Positions 8,201-16,045 of a DNA stretch of 64,000 nucleotides are shown one piece after another. The stretch is from Streptomyces sp. NBC_00190 (lineage in GTDB: Bacteria > Actinomycetota > Actinomycetes > Streptomycetales > Streptomycetaceae), in NCBI RefSeq assembly GCF_036203305.1, contig NZ_CP108131.1:4278001-4342000 (forward strand), in the 5' to 3' direction. The first letter of the stretch is position 1. Each line of letters opens with the position of its first letter. Made by a program: the position numbers and the translations under genes. The notes under the pieces are model-generated. The model saw only the letters and a list, made by a program, of their open reading frames with translations, was not told the origin of the DNA and made no database searches.

Positions 8201-9217
8201 TCAGAGCTGTGGATCCCGCCTGGGCCCCGAGACCTGGCCCAGGATCCCCGACTGGGCGATGAGGAAGCCGAGCTGGGCCCGGCTGCCGCTGCCCAGGGCG
8301 GAGGCCAGCTTGGCGATGTGCGCGCGGCAGGTCCGTACGTTCATGCCCAGGCGGCGCGCGATGGCCTCGTCCACGTGCCCCTCGACGAGGAGCTGGGCGA
8401 TGGAGCGCTGCACGCCCGAGATCCCCGAGGGCGTCGGATCGTAGGGGATCTGCTCGTTGAGCGGGGTGGCCCGGCGCCACAGCTGCTCGAAGACCCGGGC
8501 CAGGTAGCGGACGAGCGCCGGGTGCCGCAGCTCCAGGGCGATCTGCTGGTCGTCGCTCGCGGGGATGAAGGCGACCGACTCGTCGCAGATGATGAGCCTC
8601 TCGACCAGCTCCTCCAACGTCCGGATCTCGACCTTCCCGCTGGCCATCCGGTCGACGTAGGCCATCGTTCCGCGGCTGTGGCGCACGGTGTGCTGGTAGA
8701 GGGTGCGCATGCTCACGCCACGCCGGATGAGCGGCTGGTCCCGCTCTATCGCCTGGTTCAGAATGTTCTCGGAACGCCCGCCGCCCGGCTGGATGGTGAG
8801 CATTTCCGCCTGACACTCGGCGGTGGCGACGTTGAGGGCCGCGTTGATCCTGTTGAATCCCTCCAGCACGGTGATCGCGTGGGTGGGCGCGGGAGTCAGC
8901 GCGCTGATGGCCATGAATGGCTCAAACGCTTCGGTGAGCTCGATGGAGGAGCGCCGGCGTTGCAGGATGTCCCGTTCCAGCGGGTGCAGCCGCTGTGCGA
9001 GTGCCACCGAAGGTGGAACCGGACGGAGCCAGTTGTCGTCGTCCGGGTCAGGGTGCAGCAGCGCGAATTCCAGCAGGCAGGGCGTCTGCTCGACCTCTTC
9101 GCGGGCTATGCGGCCGGAGCTGAGCGCGCTCGCGTACAACTCGGCCCCGAGATCGCACAGGTCCGTCACCGCATGGGGATGTGTCTGGTTCATCCGCATA
9201 ATCGGCAAATCTCCCAC
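8201..9217 (-). CDS. LuxR-type HTH regulator, divergent from the DSGWG peptide operon
   Basis: The 338-residue protein ends in a LuxR-type helix-turn-helix (about 265-325; motif VDEAIARRLGMNVRTCRAHIAKL). Its N-terminal part (about 18-80, LCDLGAELYASAL onward) looks like the TrmB-type winged-helix region seen in actinobacterial TrmB-LuxR hybrids. A middle domain (about 95-240) of unknown ligand follows. There is no receiver domain and no autoinducer-binding signature. Transcribed away from the peptide gene at 9338 with 120 bases between them, so control of that operon is likely (inference). Start uncertain: GTG 9217, or ATG 9199/9193. Confidence 0.8.
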   Translation of the reverse strand: MGDLPIMRMNQTHPHAVTDLCDLGAELYASALSSGRIAREEVEQTPCLLEFALLHPDPDDDNWLRPVPPSVALAQRLHPLERDILQRRRSSIELTEAFEPFMAISALTPAPTHAITVLEGFNRINAALNVATAECQAEMLTIQPGGGRSENILNQAIERDQPLIRRGVSMRTLYQHTVRHSRGTMAYVDRMASGKVEIRTLEELVERLIICDESVAFIPASDDQQIALELRHPALVRYLARVFEQLWRRATPLNEQIPYDPTPSGISGVQRSIAQLLVEGHVDEAIARRLGMNVRTCRAHIAKLASALGSGSRAQLGFLIAQSGILGQVSGPRRDPQL

Positions 9218-9225
9218 CCCCAGGG

Positions 9226-9251
9226 TCCTGCATGTACAGGAACATGATGCA
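9226..9251. promoter_or_regulatory. Nested inverted repeats in the regulator/peptide divergent promoter
   Basis: TCCTG-N6-CAGGA (9226-9241) overlaps CATGT-N6-ACATG (9231-9246), which is flanked by TGCAT...ATGCA (9229-9251). This is the strongest symmetric element in the 120-base gap and so the likeliest operator for the LuxR-type regulator. No convincing -10/-35 pair was found. Confidence 0.5.
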
Positions 9252-9337
9252 TCGCCACGGTGGCAATGGCGTGGCTCGATAAGTCATCGTCTGAGATGCG
9301 GGGGAGAGGAATCCATCAAGTGAGGACAACGTCGACC

Positions 9338-9568
9338 ATGTACAAGAAATTGCTTCGCTCGGTGGCTGCCATTGCTCTCTCTACGGCCGCTGCTGTCGGT
9401 GGAATCTCGCTCGCGCAGACCAGCTGGGGCGGTGCGCCCGCCGACAGCGGTTGGGGGGCCGGTGCCACCACCGGTGAGAGCGACAGTGGTTGGGGCAAGG
9501 TCGTGGCCGACAGTGGCTGGGGCCCCGCACCCAAGCCGGTTATGGGTGGGAAGTCTTCGGACGCATGA
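9338..9568 (+). CDS. Small secreted peptide precursor with DSGWG repeats
   Basis: A 76-residue peptide. The N-terminus is a Sec-type signal: basic MYKKLLR, hydrophobic core to about residue 25, cleavage likely after SLA. The mature part of about 50 residues carries DSGWG three times, preceded by a related SWGG, with Gly/Ala/Thr linkers; it has no Cys and no Asp/Lys-rich region. An in-frame GTG at 9320 has a better-placed ribosome site (GAGAGGA, nine bases) and would add six residues. The stop overlaps the next start (ATGA), so the downstream Rieske-like protein is probably co-translated. A peptide signal or modified peptide is possible; function unknown. Confidence 0.75.
   Translation: MYKKLLRSVAAIALSTAAAVGGISLAQTSWGGAPADSGWGAGATTGESDSGWGKVVADSGWGPAPKPVMGGKSSDA
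9443..9522 (+). repeat. Three DSGWG-coding repeats
   Basis: The 14-mer GACAGYGGYTGGGG occurs at 9443-9456, 9482-9495 and 9509-9522. The copies differ only at third codon positions (AGC/AGT is unchanged; GGT/GGC differs), and the spacing is unequal (39 and 27 bases). The peptide motif therefore looks preserved while the DNA drifts. Confidence 0.85.
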
Positions 9569-9879
9569 CCCCCGACGACCGCGGCTTCCGCCGCGAAATG
9601 GCCTCCGCTTACCGGTCGGGATGGCAGTTCATCGACCTGGCCACGGCGATCCCGTTCCCCGGGGACTCGCTGATGGTCACCCTGTTCGGCCAACCGATCG
9701 TCGTCGTGCGCGAGGAGGACGAGGACGTACGTGCCTACCGGTGCCTGCGCCGCCCGCGGGGCGCGCCGCAGCCCGTCCGCTGCGAGGTGCGCTACGGAAT
9801 GGTCTTCGTCAATCTTGATCAGCGCGATCACCAGCTCTTCGAACCCGATATCACCACCGCCACCCCCCGCAGTGCCTGA
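9565..9879 (+). CDS. Rieske-like domain protein lacking the ligand histidines
   Basis: The 104-residue product looks like the Rieske N-terminal domain of ring-hydroxylating oxygenases: WQFIDLATAIPFPGDSLMVTLFG-type opening strands (about 18-40), PIVVVREEDEDVRAYRC, then GMVFVNLD. Normal Rieske domains bind [2Fe-2S] through CxH and CxxH. Here the corresponding positions read C-L-R and C-E-V-R, and the intervening loop is only ten residues long, so a cluster is not expected. There is no catalytic iron domain. It starts by ATGA overlap with the peptide gene. A role in processing, binding or immunity for that peptide is inferred only from position. Confidence 0.65.
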   Translation: MTPDDRGFRREMASAYRSGWQFIDLATAIPFPGDSLMVTLFGQPIVVVREEDEDVRAYRCLRRPRGAPQPVRCEVRYGMVFVNLDQRDHQLFEPDITTATPRSA

Positions 9880-9922
9880 AGCGATTCCCCCGTCGTTGCA
9901 GATCGCTCAGGCGCTACCCCCA

Positions 9923-9966
9923 CACAACGGCGCCATCGTGGACCTGACCACGATGGCGCCGTTGTG
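9923..9966. terminator. 19-bp perfect terminator hairpin after the peptide operon
   Basis: CACAACGGCGCCATCGTGG (9923-9941) pairs perfectly with 9948-9966 around a six-base loop. It isolates the peptide/Rieske-like unit from the converging oxidase gene. Confidence 0.9.
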
Positions 9967-10022
9967 ATGTCCGCGTCCAGTCGCTGACCGGACAAGATTC
10001 GGACAGATGAGAATTCAACAAT

Positions 10023-10436
10023 TCACGCGCGCCCCATGGCCCGGTCCAGAGTGATCTCCATGACGACCCGGTCGGGATTGGGCGAGGGCATCCGCCCGTA
10101 GCGCTCCGCGTAGCGCGCCACCGCTTCGGCGACCGCCGCCTCGTCCGTACGGATCACCGCGCGGCCCTCCAGAGTGGCCCAGCGGCGCCCTTCCATCTGG
10201 CACACCGCGACCCGCGCCCCGCCCGTCCCGCCGGCCTGGGCCGCCAGGATGTTGCGGACCTTCTTGCTGTGCTTGTTGCTGATCACCCGGGCCAGTCCGG
10301 CCTCCGGGTCGTAGGTCACGCCCACCGGCACCACGTGGGGCGTTCCGTCGGGACGCGGTGTGGTCAGCGTGCAGACGTGCCGCTCCCGCCAGAAGGCGAG
10401 GTATTCGGGCGTCGGGTTGAGTGCGTCATGGGACAT
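10023..10436 (-). CDS. Pyridoxamine 5'-phosphate oxidase-like split-barrel protein (FMN or F420)
   Basis: A 137-residue single-domain split beta-barrel of the PPOX/FDOR type: PEYLAFWRERHVCTLTTPRPDGTPHVVPVG at the front, SNKHSKKVRNI (phosphate contact region), and EGRAVIRTD. In actinobacteria such proteins often use F420 rather than FMN; the sequence alone does not decide. ATG 10436 is preferred because the longer frame to 10499 would run through the HAIR operator. The gene is divergent from clpB and its start lies 25 bases from that operator, so HspR may control it too. Confidence 0.75.
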   Translation of the reverse strand: MSHDALNPTPEYLAFWRERHVCTLTTPRPDGTPHVVPVGVTYDPEAGLARVISNKHSKKVRNILAAQAGGTGGARVAVCQMEGRRWATLEGRAVIRTDEAAVAEAVARYAERYGRMPSPNPDRVVMEITLDRAMGRA

Positions 10437-10460
10437 GGCCCGAAGAGTACGACTCCCTGC

Positions 10461-10481
10461 CTTGAGTGGAATAGACTCAAC
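10461..10481. promoter_or_regulatory. HAIR element (HspR operator) between clpB and the PPOX-like gene
   Basis: CTTGAGT-N7-ACTCAAC matches the HAIR consensus with one outer mismatch. A TAGGTT -10 for clpB lies at 10488-10493 and the clpB start is 81 bases downstream. clpB is a known HspR target in Streptomyces. The element lies equally close to the minus-strand gene. Confidence 0.9.
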
Positions 10482-10561
10482 TTTGCATAGGTTGTTCATG
10501 TCAGAGTTAGACAGAGTCGGTCAGGGTGCCGTCACCCCTTCCGGAGAGGAGAAGCCGCCCC

Positions 10562-13147
10562 GTGGACGCCGAGCTGACCAACAAGAGCCGAGCCGCGCTG
10601 AACGCGGCCACCAGCAGGGCCGTCAAGGACGGCCATGCCGATCTGACCCCCGCGCACCTCCTGCTGGCGCTCCTCGCCGGCGAGGACAACGAGAACATCA
10701 CGGACCTGCTCGCGGCCTCGGACGCCGACCAGGCCGCCGTACGCGGCGGCGCGGAGCGGCTCCTGGCGGCCCTGCCCAGCGTCACCGGCTCCACGGTCGC
10801 GCCCCCGCAGCCCACCCGCGAGCTGCTCGCCGTACTCGCCGAGGCCGACGCCCGGGCGGGCGAGCTGGGCGACGACTACCTGTCCACCGAGCACCTGCTC
10901 ATCGCCATCGCCGCCAAGGGCGGCGCGGCCGGCGAGCTGCTGTCCAACCAGGGGGCGAGCGCGAAGAAGCTGCTGGACGCCTTCGAGAACGCGAGAGGAG
11001 GGCGGCGGGTGACCACCCCCGACCCCGAGGGCCAGTACAAGGCTCTGGAGAAGTTCGGCACCGACTTCACGGCGGCCGCCCGCGACGGCAAGCTCGACCC
11101 GGTCATCGGCCGCGACCACGAGATCCGCCGCGTCGTGCAGGTGCTCTCGCGCCGTACGAAGAACAACCCTGTGCTCATCGGCGAGCCCGGCGTCGGCAAG
11201 ACGGCCGTCGTCGAGGGCCTGGCCCAGCGCATCGTCAAGGGCGACGTCCCCGAGTCCCTGAAGAACAAGCGGCTCGTCGCCCTGGACCTCGGAGCCATGG
11301 TCGCGGGCGCCAAGTACCGCGGCGAGTTCGAGGAACGGCTCAAGACCGTCCTCGCCGAGATCAAGTCCAGCGACGGCCAGATCATCACCTTCATCGACGA
11401 GCTGCACACGGTCGTCGGCGCGGGCGCCGGTGGCGACTCCGCCATGGACGCGGGCAACATGCTCAAGCCCATGCTGGCCCGCGGCGAGCTGCGCATGGTC
11501 GGCGCGACCACCCTCGACGAGTACCGCGAGCGCATCGAGAAGGACCCGGCGCTGGAGCGGCGCTTCCAGCAGGTGCTGGTCGCCGAGCCGTCCGTCGAGG
11601 ACACCATCGCGATCCTGCGCGGGCTCAAGGGCCGCTACGAGGCCCACCACAAGGTCGTCATCAACGACAGCGCGCTCGTCGCGGCCGCGACCCTCTCCGA
11701 CCGCTACATCACCTCCCGCTTCCTTCCCGACAAGGCCATCGACCTCGTCGACGAGGCCGCGTCCCGGCTGCGCATGGAGATCGACTCCTCGCCCCTGGAG
11801 ATCGATGAGCTCCAGCGAGCGGTGGACCGGCTGCGGATGGAGGAGCTGGCGCTGAAGAACGAGTCCGACCCGGCCTCGCTGGAGCGCCTCGACAAGATCC
11901 GCAAGGACCTCGCGGACAAGGAGGAGGAGCTGCGCGGCCTGACCGCCCGCTGGGAGAAGGAGAAGCAGTCCCTCAACCGCGTCGGTGAGCTCAAGGAGCG
12001 CCTGGACGACCTGCGCGGGCAGGCCGAGCGCGCCCAGCGCGACGGGGACTTCGACACCGCCTCCAAGCTGCTCTACGGGGAGATCCCGGACCTGGAGCGC
12101 GAGCTGGCGGAGGCCACCGAGGCCGAGGCCGAGGTCTCCAGGGACACCATGGTCAAGGACGAGGTCGGCCCGGACGACATCGCGGACGTGGTCGGAGCCT
12201 GGACCGGCATCCCGGCGGGCCGGCTGCTGGAGGGCGAGACCCAGAAGCTGCTCCGCATGGAGGACGAGCTGGGCCGCCGCCTGATCGGCCAGAAGGAGGC
12301 CGTCCGGGCCGTGTCCGACGCCGTACGCCGCACCCGCGCAGGAATCGCCGACCCCGACCGCCCGACCGGCTCGTTCCTGTTCCTGGGCCCGACGGGCGTC
12401 GGCAAGACCGAGCTGGCCAAGGCGCTCGCGGACTTCCTGTTCGACGACGAGCGGGCCATGGTCCGCATCGACATGTCCGAGTACGGCGAGAAGCACAGCG
12501 TGGCCCGCCTCGTCGGAGCCCCGCCCGGCTACGTCGGCTACGAGGAGGGCGGCCAGCTCACCGAGGCCGTGCGCCGCCGCCCGTACAGCGTGGTGCTCCT
12601 GGACGAGGTCGAGAAGGCCCATCCCGAGGTCTTCGACATCCTGCTCCAGGTCCTGGACGACGGCCGCCTCACGGACGGCCAGGGCCGCACCGTGGACTTC
12701 CGCAACACGATCCTGATCCTCACGTCGAACCTGGGGAGCCAGTTCCTGATGAATCCGTCCACACCTGTGGACGAGAAGACGAAGCAGGTCCTGGACATGG
12801 TCAGGGCGAGCTTCAAGCCGGAGTTCCTGAACCGGCTGGACGACACCGTGGTCTTCTCCGCACTGGGCGAGGACGAGCTGGCGCACATCGCGCAGCTCCA
12901 GATCGGCCGTCTGGCGGCGCGCCTGGCCGACCGGCGCCTCGTTCTGGAGGTCACGCCCGAGGCCCTGGCCTGGCTGGCGGACAAGGGCAACGACCCGGCG
13001 TACGGTGCCCGGCCGCTGCGCCGCCTGATCCAGACGGCGATCGGCGACCGTCTCGCGAAGGAGATCCTCTCCGGCGAGGTCAGGGACGGCGACACCGTAC
13101 GCGTCGACGTGGCGGGCGAAGACCTGCTGGTCGGCAAGGCGCTGTAG
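10562..13147 (+). CDS. clpB: Disaggregase ClpB (Hsp100)
   Basis: Hexameric AAA+ unfoldase that rescues aggregated protein with DnaK/DnaJ. The 861-residue protein has an N-domain (about 1-145) and a first AAA module with Walker [10 protein letters not shown] and a DELH-type Walker B. A coiled-coil M domain (about 400-525) marks ClpB rather than ClpC/ClpA. The second AAA module carries [18 protein letters not shown] and LDEVEKAH. The GTG at 10562 follows GGAGAGGAG at good spacing and opens with the usual [11 protein letters not shown] second, internal GTG start with a perfect ribosome site lies at codon 150. Confidence 0.97.
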   Translation: MDAELTNKSRAALNAATSRAVKDGHADLTPAHLLLALLAGEDNENITDLLAASDADQAAVRGGAERLLAALPSVTGSTVAPPQPTRELLAVLAEADARAGELGDDYLSTEHLLIAIAAKGGAAGELLSNQGASAKKLLDAFENARGGRRVTTPDPEGQYKALEKFGTDFTAAARDGKLDPVIGRDHEIRRVVQVLSRRTKNNPVLIGEPGVGKTAVVEGLAQRIVKGDVPESLKNKRLVALDLGAMVAGAKYRGEFEERLKTVLAEIKSSDGQIITFIDELHTVVGAGAGGDSAMDAGNMLKPMLARGELRMVGATTLDEYRERIEKDPALERRFQQVLVAEPSVEDTIAILRGLKGRYEAHHKVVINDSALVAAATLSDRYITSRFLPDKAIDLVDEAASRLRMEIDSSPLEIDELQRAVDRLRMEELALKNESDPASLERLDKIRKDLADKEEELRGLTARWEKEKQSLNRVGELKERLDDLRGQAERAQRDGDFDTASKLLYGEIPDLERELAEATEAEAEVSRDTMVKDEVGPDDIADVVGAWTGIPAGRLLEGETQKLLRMEDELGRRLIGQKEAVRAVSDAVRRTRAGIADPDRPTGSFLFLGPTGVGKTELAKALADFLFDDERAMVRIDMSEYGEKHSVARLVGAPPGYVGYEEGGQLTEAVRRRPYSVVLLDEVEKAHPEVFDILLQVLDDGRLTDGQGRTVDFRNTILILTSNLGSQFLMNPSTPVDEKTKQVLDMVRASFKPEFLNRLDDTVVFSALGEDELAHIAQLQIGRLAARLADRRLVLEVTPEALAWLADKGNDPAYGARPLRRLIQTAIGDRLAKEILSGEVRDGDTVRVDVAGEDLLVGKAL
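10994..11011 (+). promoter_or_regulatory. Internal ribosome site and GTG start inside clpB
   Basis: AGAGGAGGG (10994-11002) lies six bases before an in-frame GTG (11009-11011, codon 150), just before [10 protein letters not shown]. coli clpB has an internal GTG start at codon 149 that makes a form lacking the N-domain, so the same dual start is predicted here, giving a 712-residue protein. Confidence 0.7.
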
Positions 13148-13171
13148 CCCTCCGGGCGGGGGCGGCGGGGC

Positions 13172-13723
13172 TCACATGTCGAAGGCCTCGACGGCCACGA
13201 GGACGCTCCCGTCGTCCCCGTGGCCGGACCCGAGGCCGACCCGCACGGAGACGGCGGTGCCCGCCGGCGGGTGGGAGGTGTCGGTGCTCACGCACCCGTT
13301 GTCGGCGCCGGCCGGGCAGGCCGAACCGGCGGACACCGTCGCGGGCGCCGTCGAGGGCGGCGTTGCGGGCGGTGCCCCGGGTGTCGTCGAGGGCGGTGTC
13401 GAGGGCGGCGCCCCGGGCGTCGTCGAGGGCGGCGTCGCGGGGCGGGACCGGGCGATCCACTCCCGGGCGGCCTCCGCGTCCATCCGGAACGTGCCGGTGT
13501 AGGTCGTGTCCATCCACCGGCTGCGCTCGCACGCCGCGTCCCGCGCGCCCTGCGGCGCGGGGAGCCGCGCGAAGGCGAAGGCCTCCGCGCAGTCGACCGG
13601 CTCGGGCTCGCCCGGAAGGTGGTTCATCCATGAGACGGCGATCCATCCCGCCAGGCACAGGAATCCCGCGCACAGCAGCAGCGGCACCGCGATAACGGCC
13701 TTCACCAGGCGTGATCCGGACAT
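13172..13723 (-). CDS. Membrane-anchored protein with Pro/Thr linker, unknown function
   Basis: The 183-residue product has one N-terminal membrane segment (about 8-30) and a short domain with two cysteines. A Pro/Thr/Ser linker of repeated PPSTTPGA units (about 97-128) leads to a C-terminal domain with three more cysteines (SACPAGADNGC). The likely topology places both Cys-containing parts outside the cell. The ATG at 13723 follows GAGGGGGAAC; an open stretch upstream lacks a ribosome site. Converges with clpB with only 24 bases between. Confidence 0.65.
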   Translation of the reverse strand: MSGSRLVKAVIAVPLLLCAGFLCLAGWIAVSWMNHLPGEPEPVDCAEAFAFARLPAPQGARDAACERSRWMDTTYTGTFRMDAEAAREWIARSRPATPPSTTPGAPPSTPPSTTPGAPPATPPSTAPATVSAGSACPAGADNGCVSTDTSHPPAGTAVSVRVGLGSGHGDDGSVLVAVEAFDM

Positions 13724-13812
13724 GTTCCCCCTCGGTCGGCCCACTCGTGTCCGCCCGGAGCGGATCGTAGCCGTCAAGGTGGACACGAGGAGGGCGAGAT
13801 GGGGGAGGATGC

Positions 13813-14385
13813 ATGTATCCGCACGAAGGGAAGTACACGGTGAGCATCGACCCGGCCTCGATTCCGAACTTCGGAGGGCAGCAGCCCGATCCGCAGGCCA
13901 CAGGACCCGCGGGCCCCGTCGTCCCCGACCAGGATCTGGTCAAGCAGCTGCTGGAGCAGATGGAGCTCAAGTACGTCGTCGACGACGAGGGTGACCTCGC
14001 GGCGCCGTGGGAGGAGTTCCGCACCTACTTCATGTTCCGCGGCGAGGACGAGCAGCAGGTTTTCTCGGTGCGGACCTTCTACGACCGTCCGCACAAGATC
14101 GAGGAGAAGCCTCAGCTTCTCGAATCGATCGATGACTGGAACCGTCGCACCCTGTGGCCGAAGGTCTACAGCCACACCCACGACGACGGCTCGGTCCGCC
14201 TGATCGGCGAGGCGCAGATGCTGATCGGCACCGGCGTCAACCTGGAGCACTTCGTGTCCTCCACGGTCAGCTGGGTCCGCGCCTCCATCGAATTCGACAA
14301 GTGGCTCGTCGAGCAGTTCGGCCTGGAGAAGGAGATCGACTCCGCCGACGGCGACGACGAGAAGAACGGCGACGACAGCCAGTAG
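13813..14385 (+). CDS. YbjN-domain protein
   Basis: The 190-residue protein contains a YbjN / type III secretion chaperone-like fold (about 40-165): LLEQMELKYVVDDEGDL, FRTYFMFRGEDEQ, YDRPHKIEEKPQLLESIDDWNRRTLWPKVY. The tail is acidic. YbjN-fold proteins are small binding modules; no enzymatic role is known. The ATG at 13813 follows GGGGGAGG; a GTG at 13840 is a possible alternative. Confidence 0.75.
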   Translation: MYPHEGKYTVSIDPASIPNFGGQQPDPQATGPAGPVVPDQDLVKQLLEQMELKYVVDDEGDLAAPWEEFRTYFMFRGEDEQQVFSVRTFYDRPHKIEEKPQLLESIDDWNRRTLWPKVYSHTHDDGSVRLIGEAQMLIGTGVNLEHFVSSTVSWVRASIEFDKWLVEQFGLEKEIDSADGDDEKNGDDSQ

Positions 14386-14398
14386 TCGGCGGTCTCGC

Positions 14399-15577
14399 TC
14401 ACAGAGGTACGCGCGCCACGAGCAGCAGGTACAGCCCGTAGCCGTAACCGAGCCCGGCCAGCACCGCGGTCACCACGACCGCGGTGCGGGGCCGGGCTCT
14501 GGCCATGACGGCCGCCACGGGCAGCAGCAGCGGGAAGGCCGGCAGCAGGAACCGGGGCTTCGATTCGAAGAAACCGGCTCCGCCGTAGGCGATCACCAGC
14601 AGCACCCCGGTGTAGACGAGCAGCGCCGGCGGGGTCCGGTCCAGCACCAGCAGGACCGCCAGCAGCCCGGCCGCGGCCAGCAGCACCACGGTGACGGTGG
14701 TGGCGAGCGGCACGTGCCCGCCGGTCAGCACCCGCTCCGCGGAGCGCAGGGCGCCCTGCCCGAAGTCGAAGCGGGAGCCCCAGTGCCGCTGCACGTCGAA
14801 GTAGCCGCCGACGGGATCGCCCGTCCGCGCCCCGACGGCCAGCAGGTACGCCGCCCAGCCCGCCGGGGCCAGCAGCCCGGCCACCCACACCTCGGGCGCG
14901 CGGGATCCCCGTACGAGGACGGCGTACAGGGCCGTGGCCGAGACCGCGGCCGCGACGGCGAGCCCGGTGGGCCGGGTCAGCCCGGCGAGCACGGCCAGGC
15001 CCGCCGCCCACAGCCAGCGGTCCCGCAGCAGGGCGTGGAGCGTCCAGGCGGCGAGCGCGGCCAGCAGCCCCTCGGTGTAGGCGAGGGTCAGCACCACGGA
15101 GTGCGGCAGCGCCGCCCACAGCCCCACGAGCAGCAGCCCGCCGCGCGGGCCGATCACCCGCTCCCCGACCCGGTAGACCCCGACGGCGGCCGCGGCGGCG
15201 CAGACCCAGGCGACCAGGAGCCCGGCGGGGACGAGCCCGCCGGGCAGGACGGCGGATACGAGCCGTATCAGCGTCGGGTAGAGCGGGAAGAAGGCGTAGT
15301 CGCTCTGGATGGAGCCGGTCGCGGGCCACATCAGGGTCCGGCCGTAGCCGTGGGCCGCGATCCCCAGGTACCAGGCGGAGTCCCAGGACTGGCCGAGAAC
15401 CCGGAGGGGATCCCGTCCGGCCCACCAGGACCCGAGGGTGACGACCAGTACCCCGGCGCCGCGTACGGCGGCGAACACTCCGAGCGCGAGGACCGTCGTC
15501 GGCGCGGCCGACCGGACCGCCCTGACCGCGCGGATCTCCAGGGGTGACGCGGACACGGAGGCTCTGCCCGTTGCCAT
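14399..15577 (-). CDS. Integral membrane mannosyltransferase-like protein (PIG-V/GT-C type)
   Basis: The 392-residue polytopic protein has about nine to ten hydrophobic segments. The first outer loop holds the GT-C-type acidic motif in GQSWDSAWYLGIAAHGYG, followed by DYAFFPLYPTLIR, as in PIG-V/Gpi18-like mannosyltransferases that use polyprenyl-phosphate mannose. In actinobacteria these enzymes decorate lipoglycans or proteins; the acceptor here is unknown. Stop codons of this gene and the YbjN gene are 13 bases apart. Confidence 0.7.
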   Translation of the reverse strand: MATGRASVSASPLEIRAVRAVRSAAPTTVLALGVFAAVRGAGVLVVTLGSWWAGRDPLRVLGQSWDSAWYLGIAAHGYGRTLMWPATGSIQSDYAFFPLYPTLIRLVSAVLPGGLVPAGLLVAWVCAAAAAVGVYRVGERVIGPRGGLLLVGLWAALPHSVVLTLAYTEGLLAALAAWTLHALLRDRWLWAAGLAVLAGLTRPTGLAVAAAVSATALYAVLVRGSRAPEVWVAGLLAPAGWAAYLLAVGARTGDPVGGYFDVQRHWGSRFDFGQGALRSAERVLTGGHVPLATTVTVVLLAAAGLLAVLLVLDRTPPALLVYTGVLLVIAYGGAGFFESKPRFLLPAFPLLLPVAAVMARARPRTAVVVTAVLAGLGYGYGLYLLLVARVPL

Positions 15578-15617
15578 GTATCCCGACTTTCCCGCTCTTC
15601 GTGAGTACGCTCATCTG

Positions 15618-16040
15618 ATGATGAGAGCTTCGGGCACCTTCAAGGTCGTCAGCTTCACACCGGCTTCACTCACCCCGCAACCACATGTGGAAACCGGTCT
15701 CCCGGTGGGCGTCGCCACGATGGAGAAGCGTTACGCGGGCGACACCTTGACGGGCCACTCGTCCACGCTCTTCACGGCCGCGTTCGACCAGGAGGCGGGC
15801 GTCGGCAGCTACGTCGCGATGGAGTCCTTCGAAGGCGCCCTCGACGGCCGCCAGGGCGCCTTCAACTTCGTCCACTCGGCCGCCACCGACGGCGGACCGT
15901 CCCGTGCCGCGGAACACTTCGCGATCGTCCCGGGCAGCGGTACGGCCGCACTGACCGGCATCACGGGCGCGGGCGGTCTGCGCGTGGACGAGGACGGCAC
16001 GCACCGCATCTGGTTCGACTACGAGCTCCCGCCCGCCTGA
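15618..16040 (+). CDS. DUF3224 (lipocalin-like barrel) protein
   Basis: The 140-residue soluble protein resembles DUF3224: MEKRYAGDTLTGHSSTLFTAAFD, VGSYVAMESFEGALDGRQGAFNFVHSA, and GTHRIWFDYELP at the end. These single-domain beta-barrels have no established reaction. Two adjacent ATGs (15618, 15621) are possible starts and neither has a clear ribosome site. Divergent from the membrane transferase, 40 bases away. Confidence 0.7.
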   Translation: MMRASGTFKVVSFTPASLTPQPHVETGLPVGVATMEKRYAGDTLTGHSSTLFTAAFDQEAGVGSYVAMESFEGALDGRQGAFNFVHSAATDGGPSRAAEHFAIVPGSGTAALTGITGAGGLRVDEDGTHRIWFDYELPPA

Positions 16041-16045
16041 GCGGC

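Noticed and set aside
13330..13445. Short tandem GC-rich repeats that could suggest a CRISPR or satellite
   Set aside because: They encode the Pro/Thr linker (PPSTTPGA units) of the gene at 13172; there are no unique spacers and the period is short.
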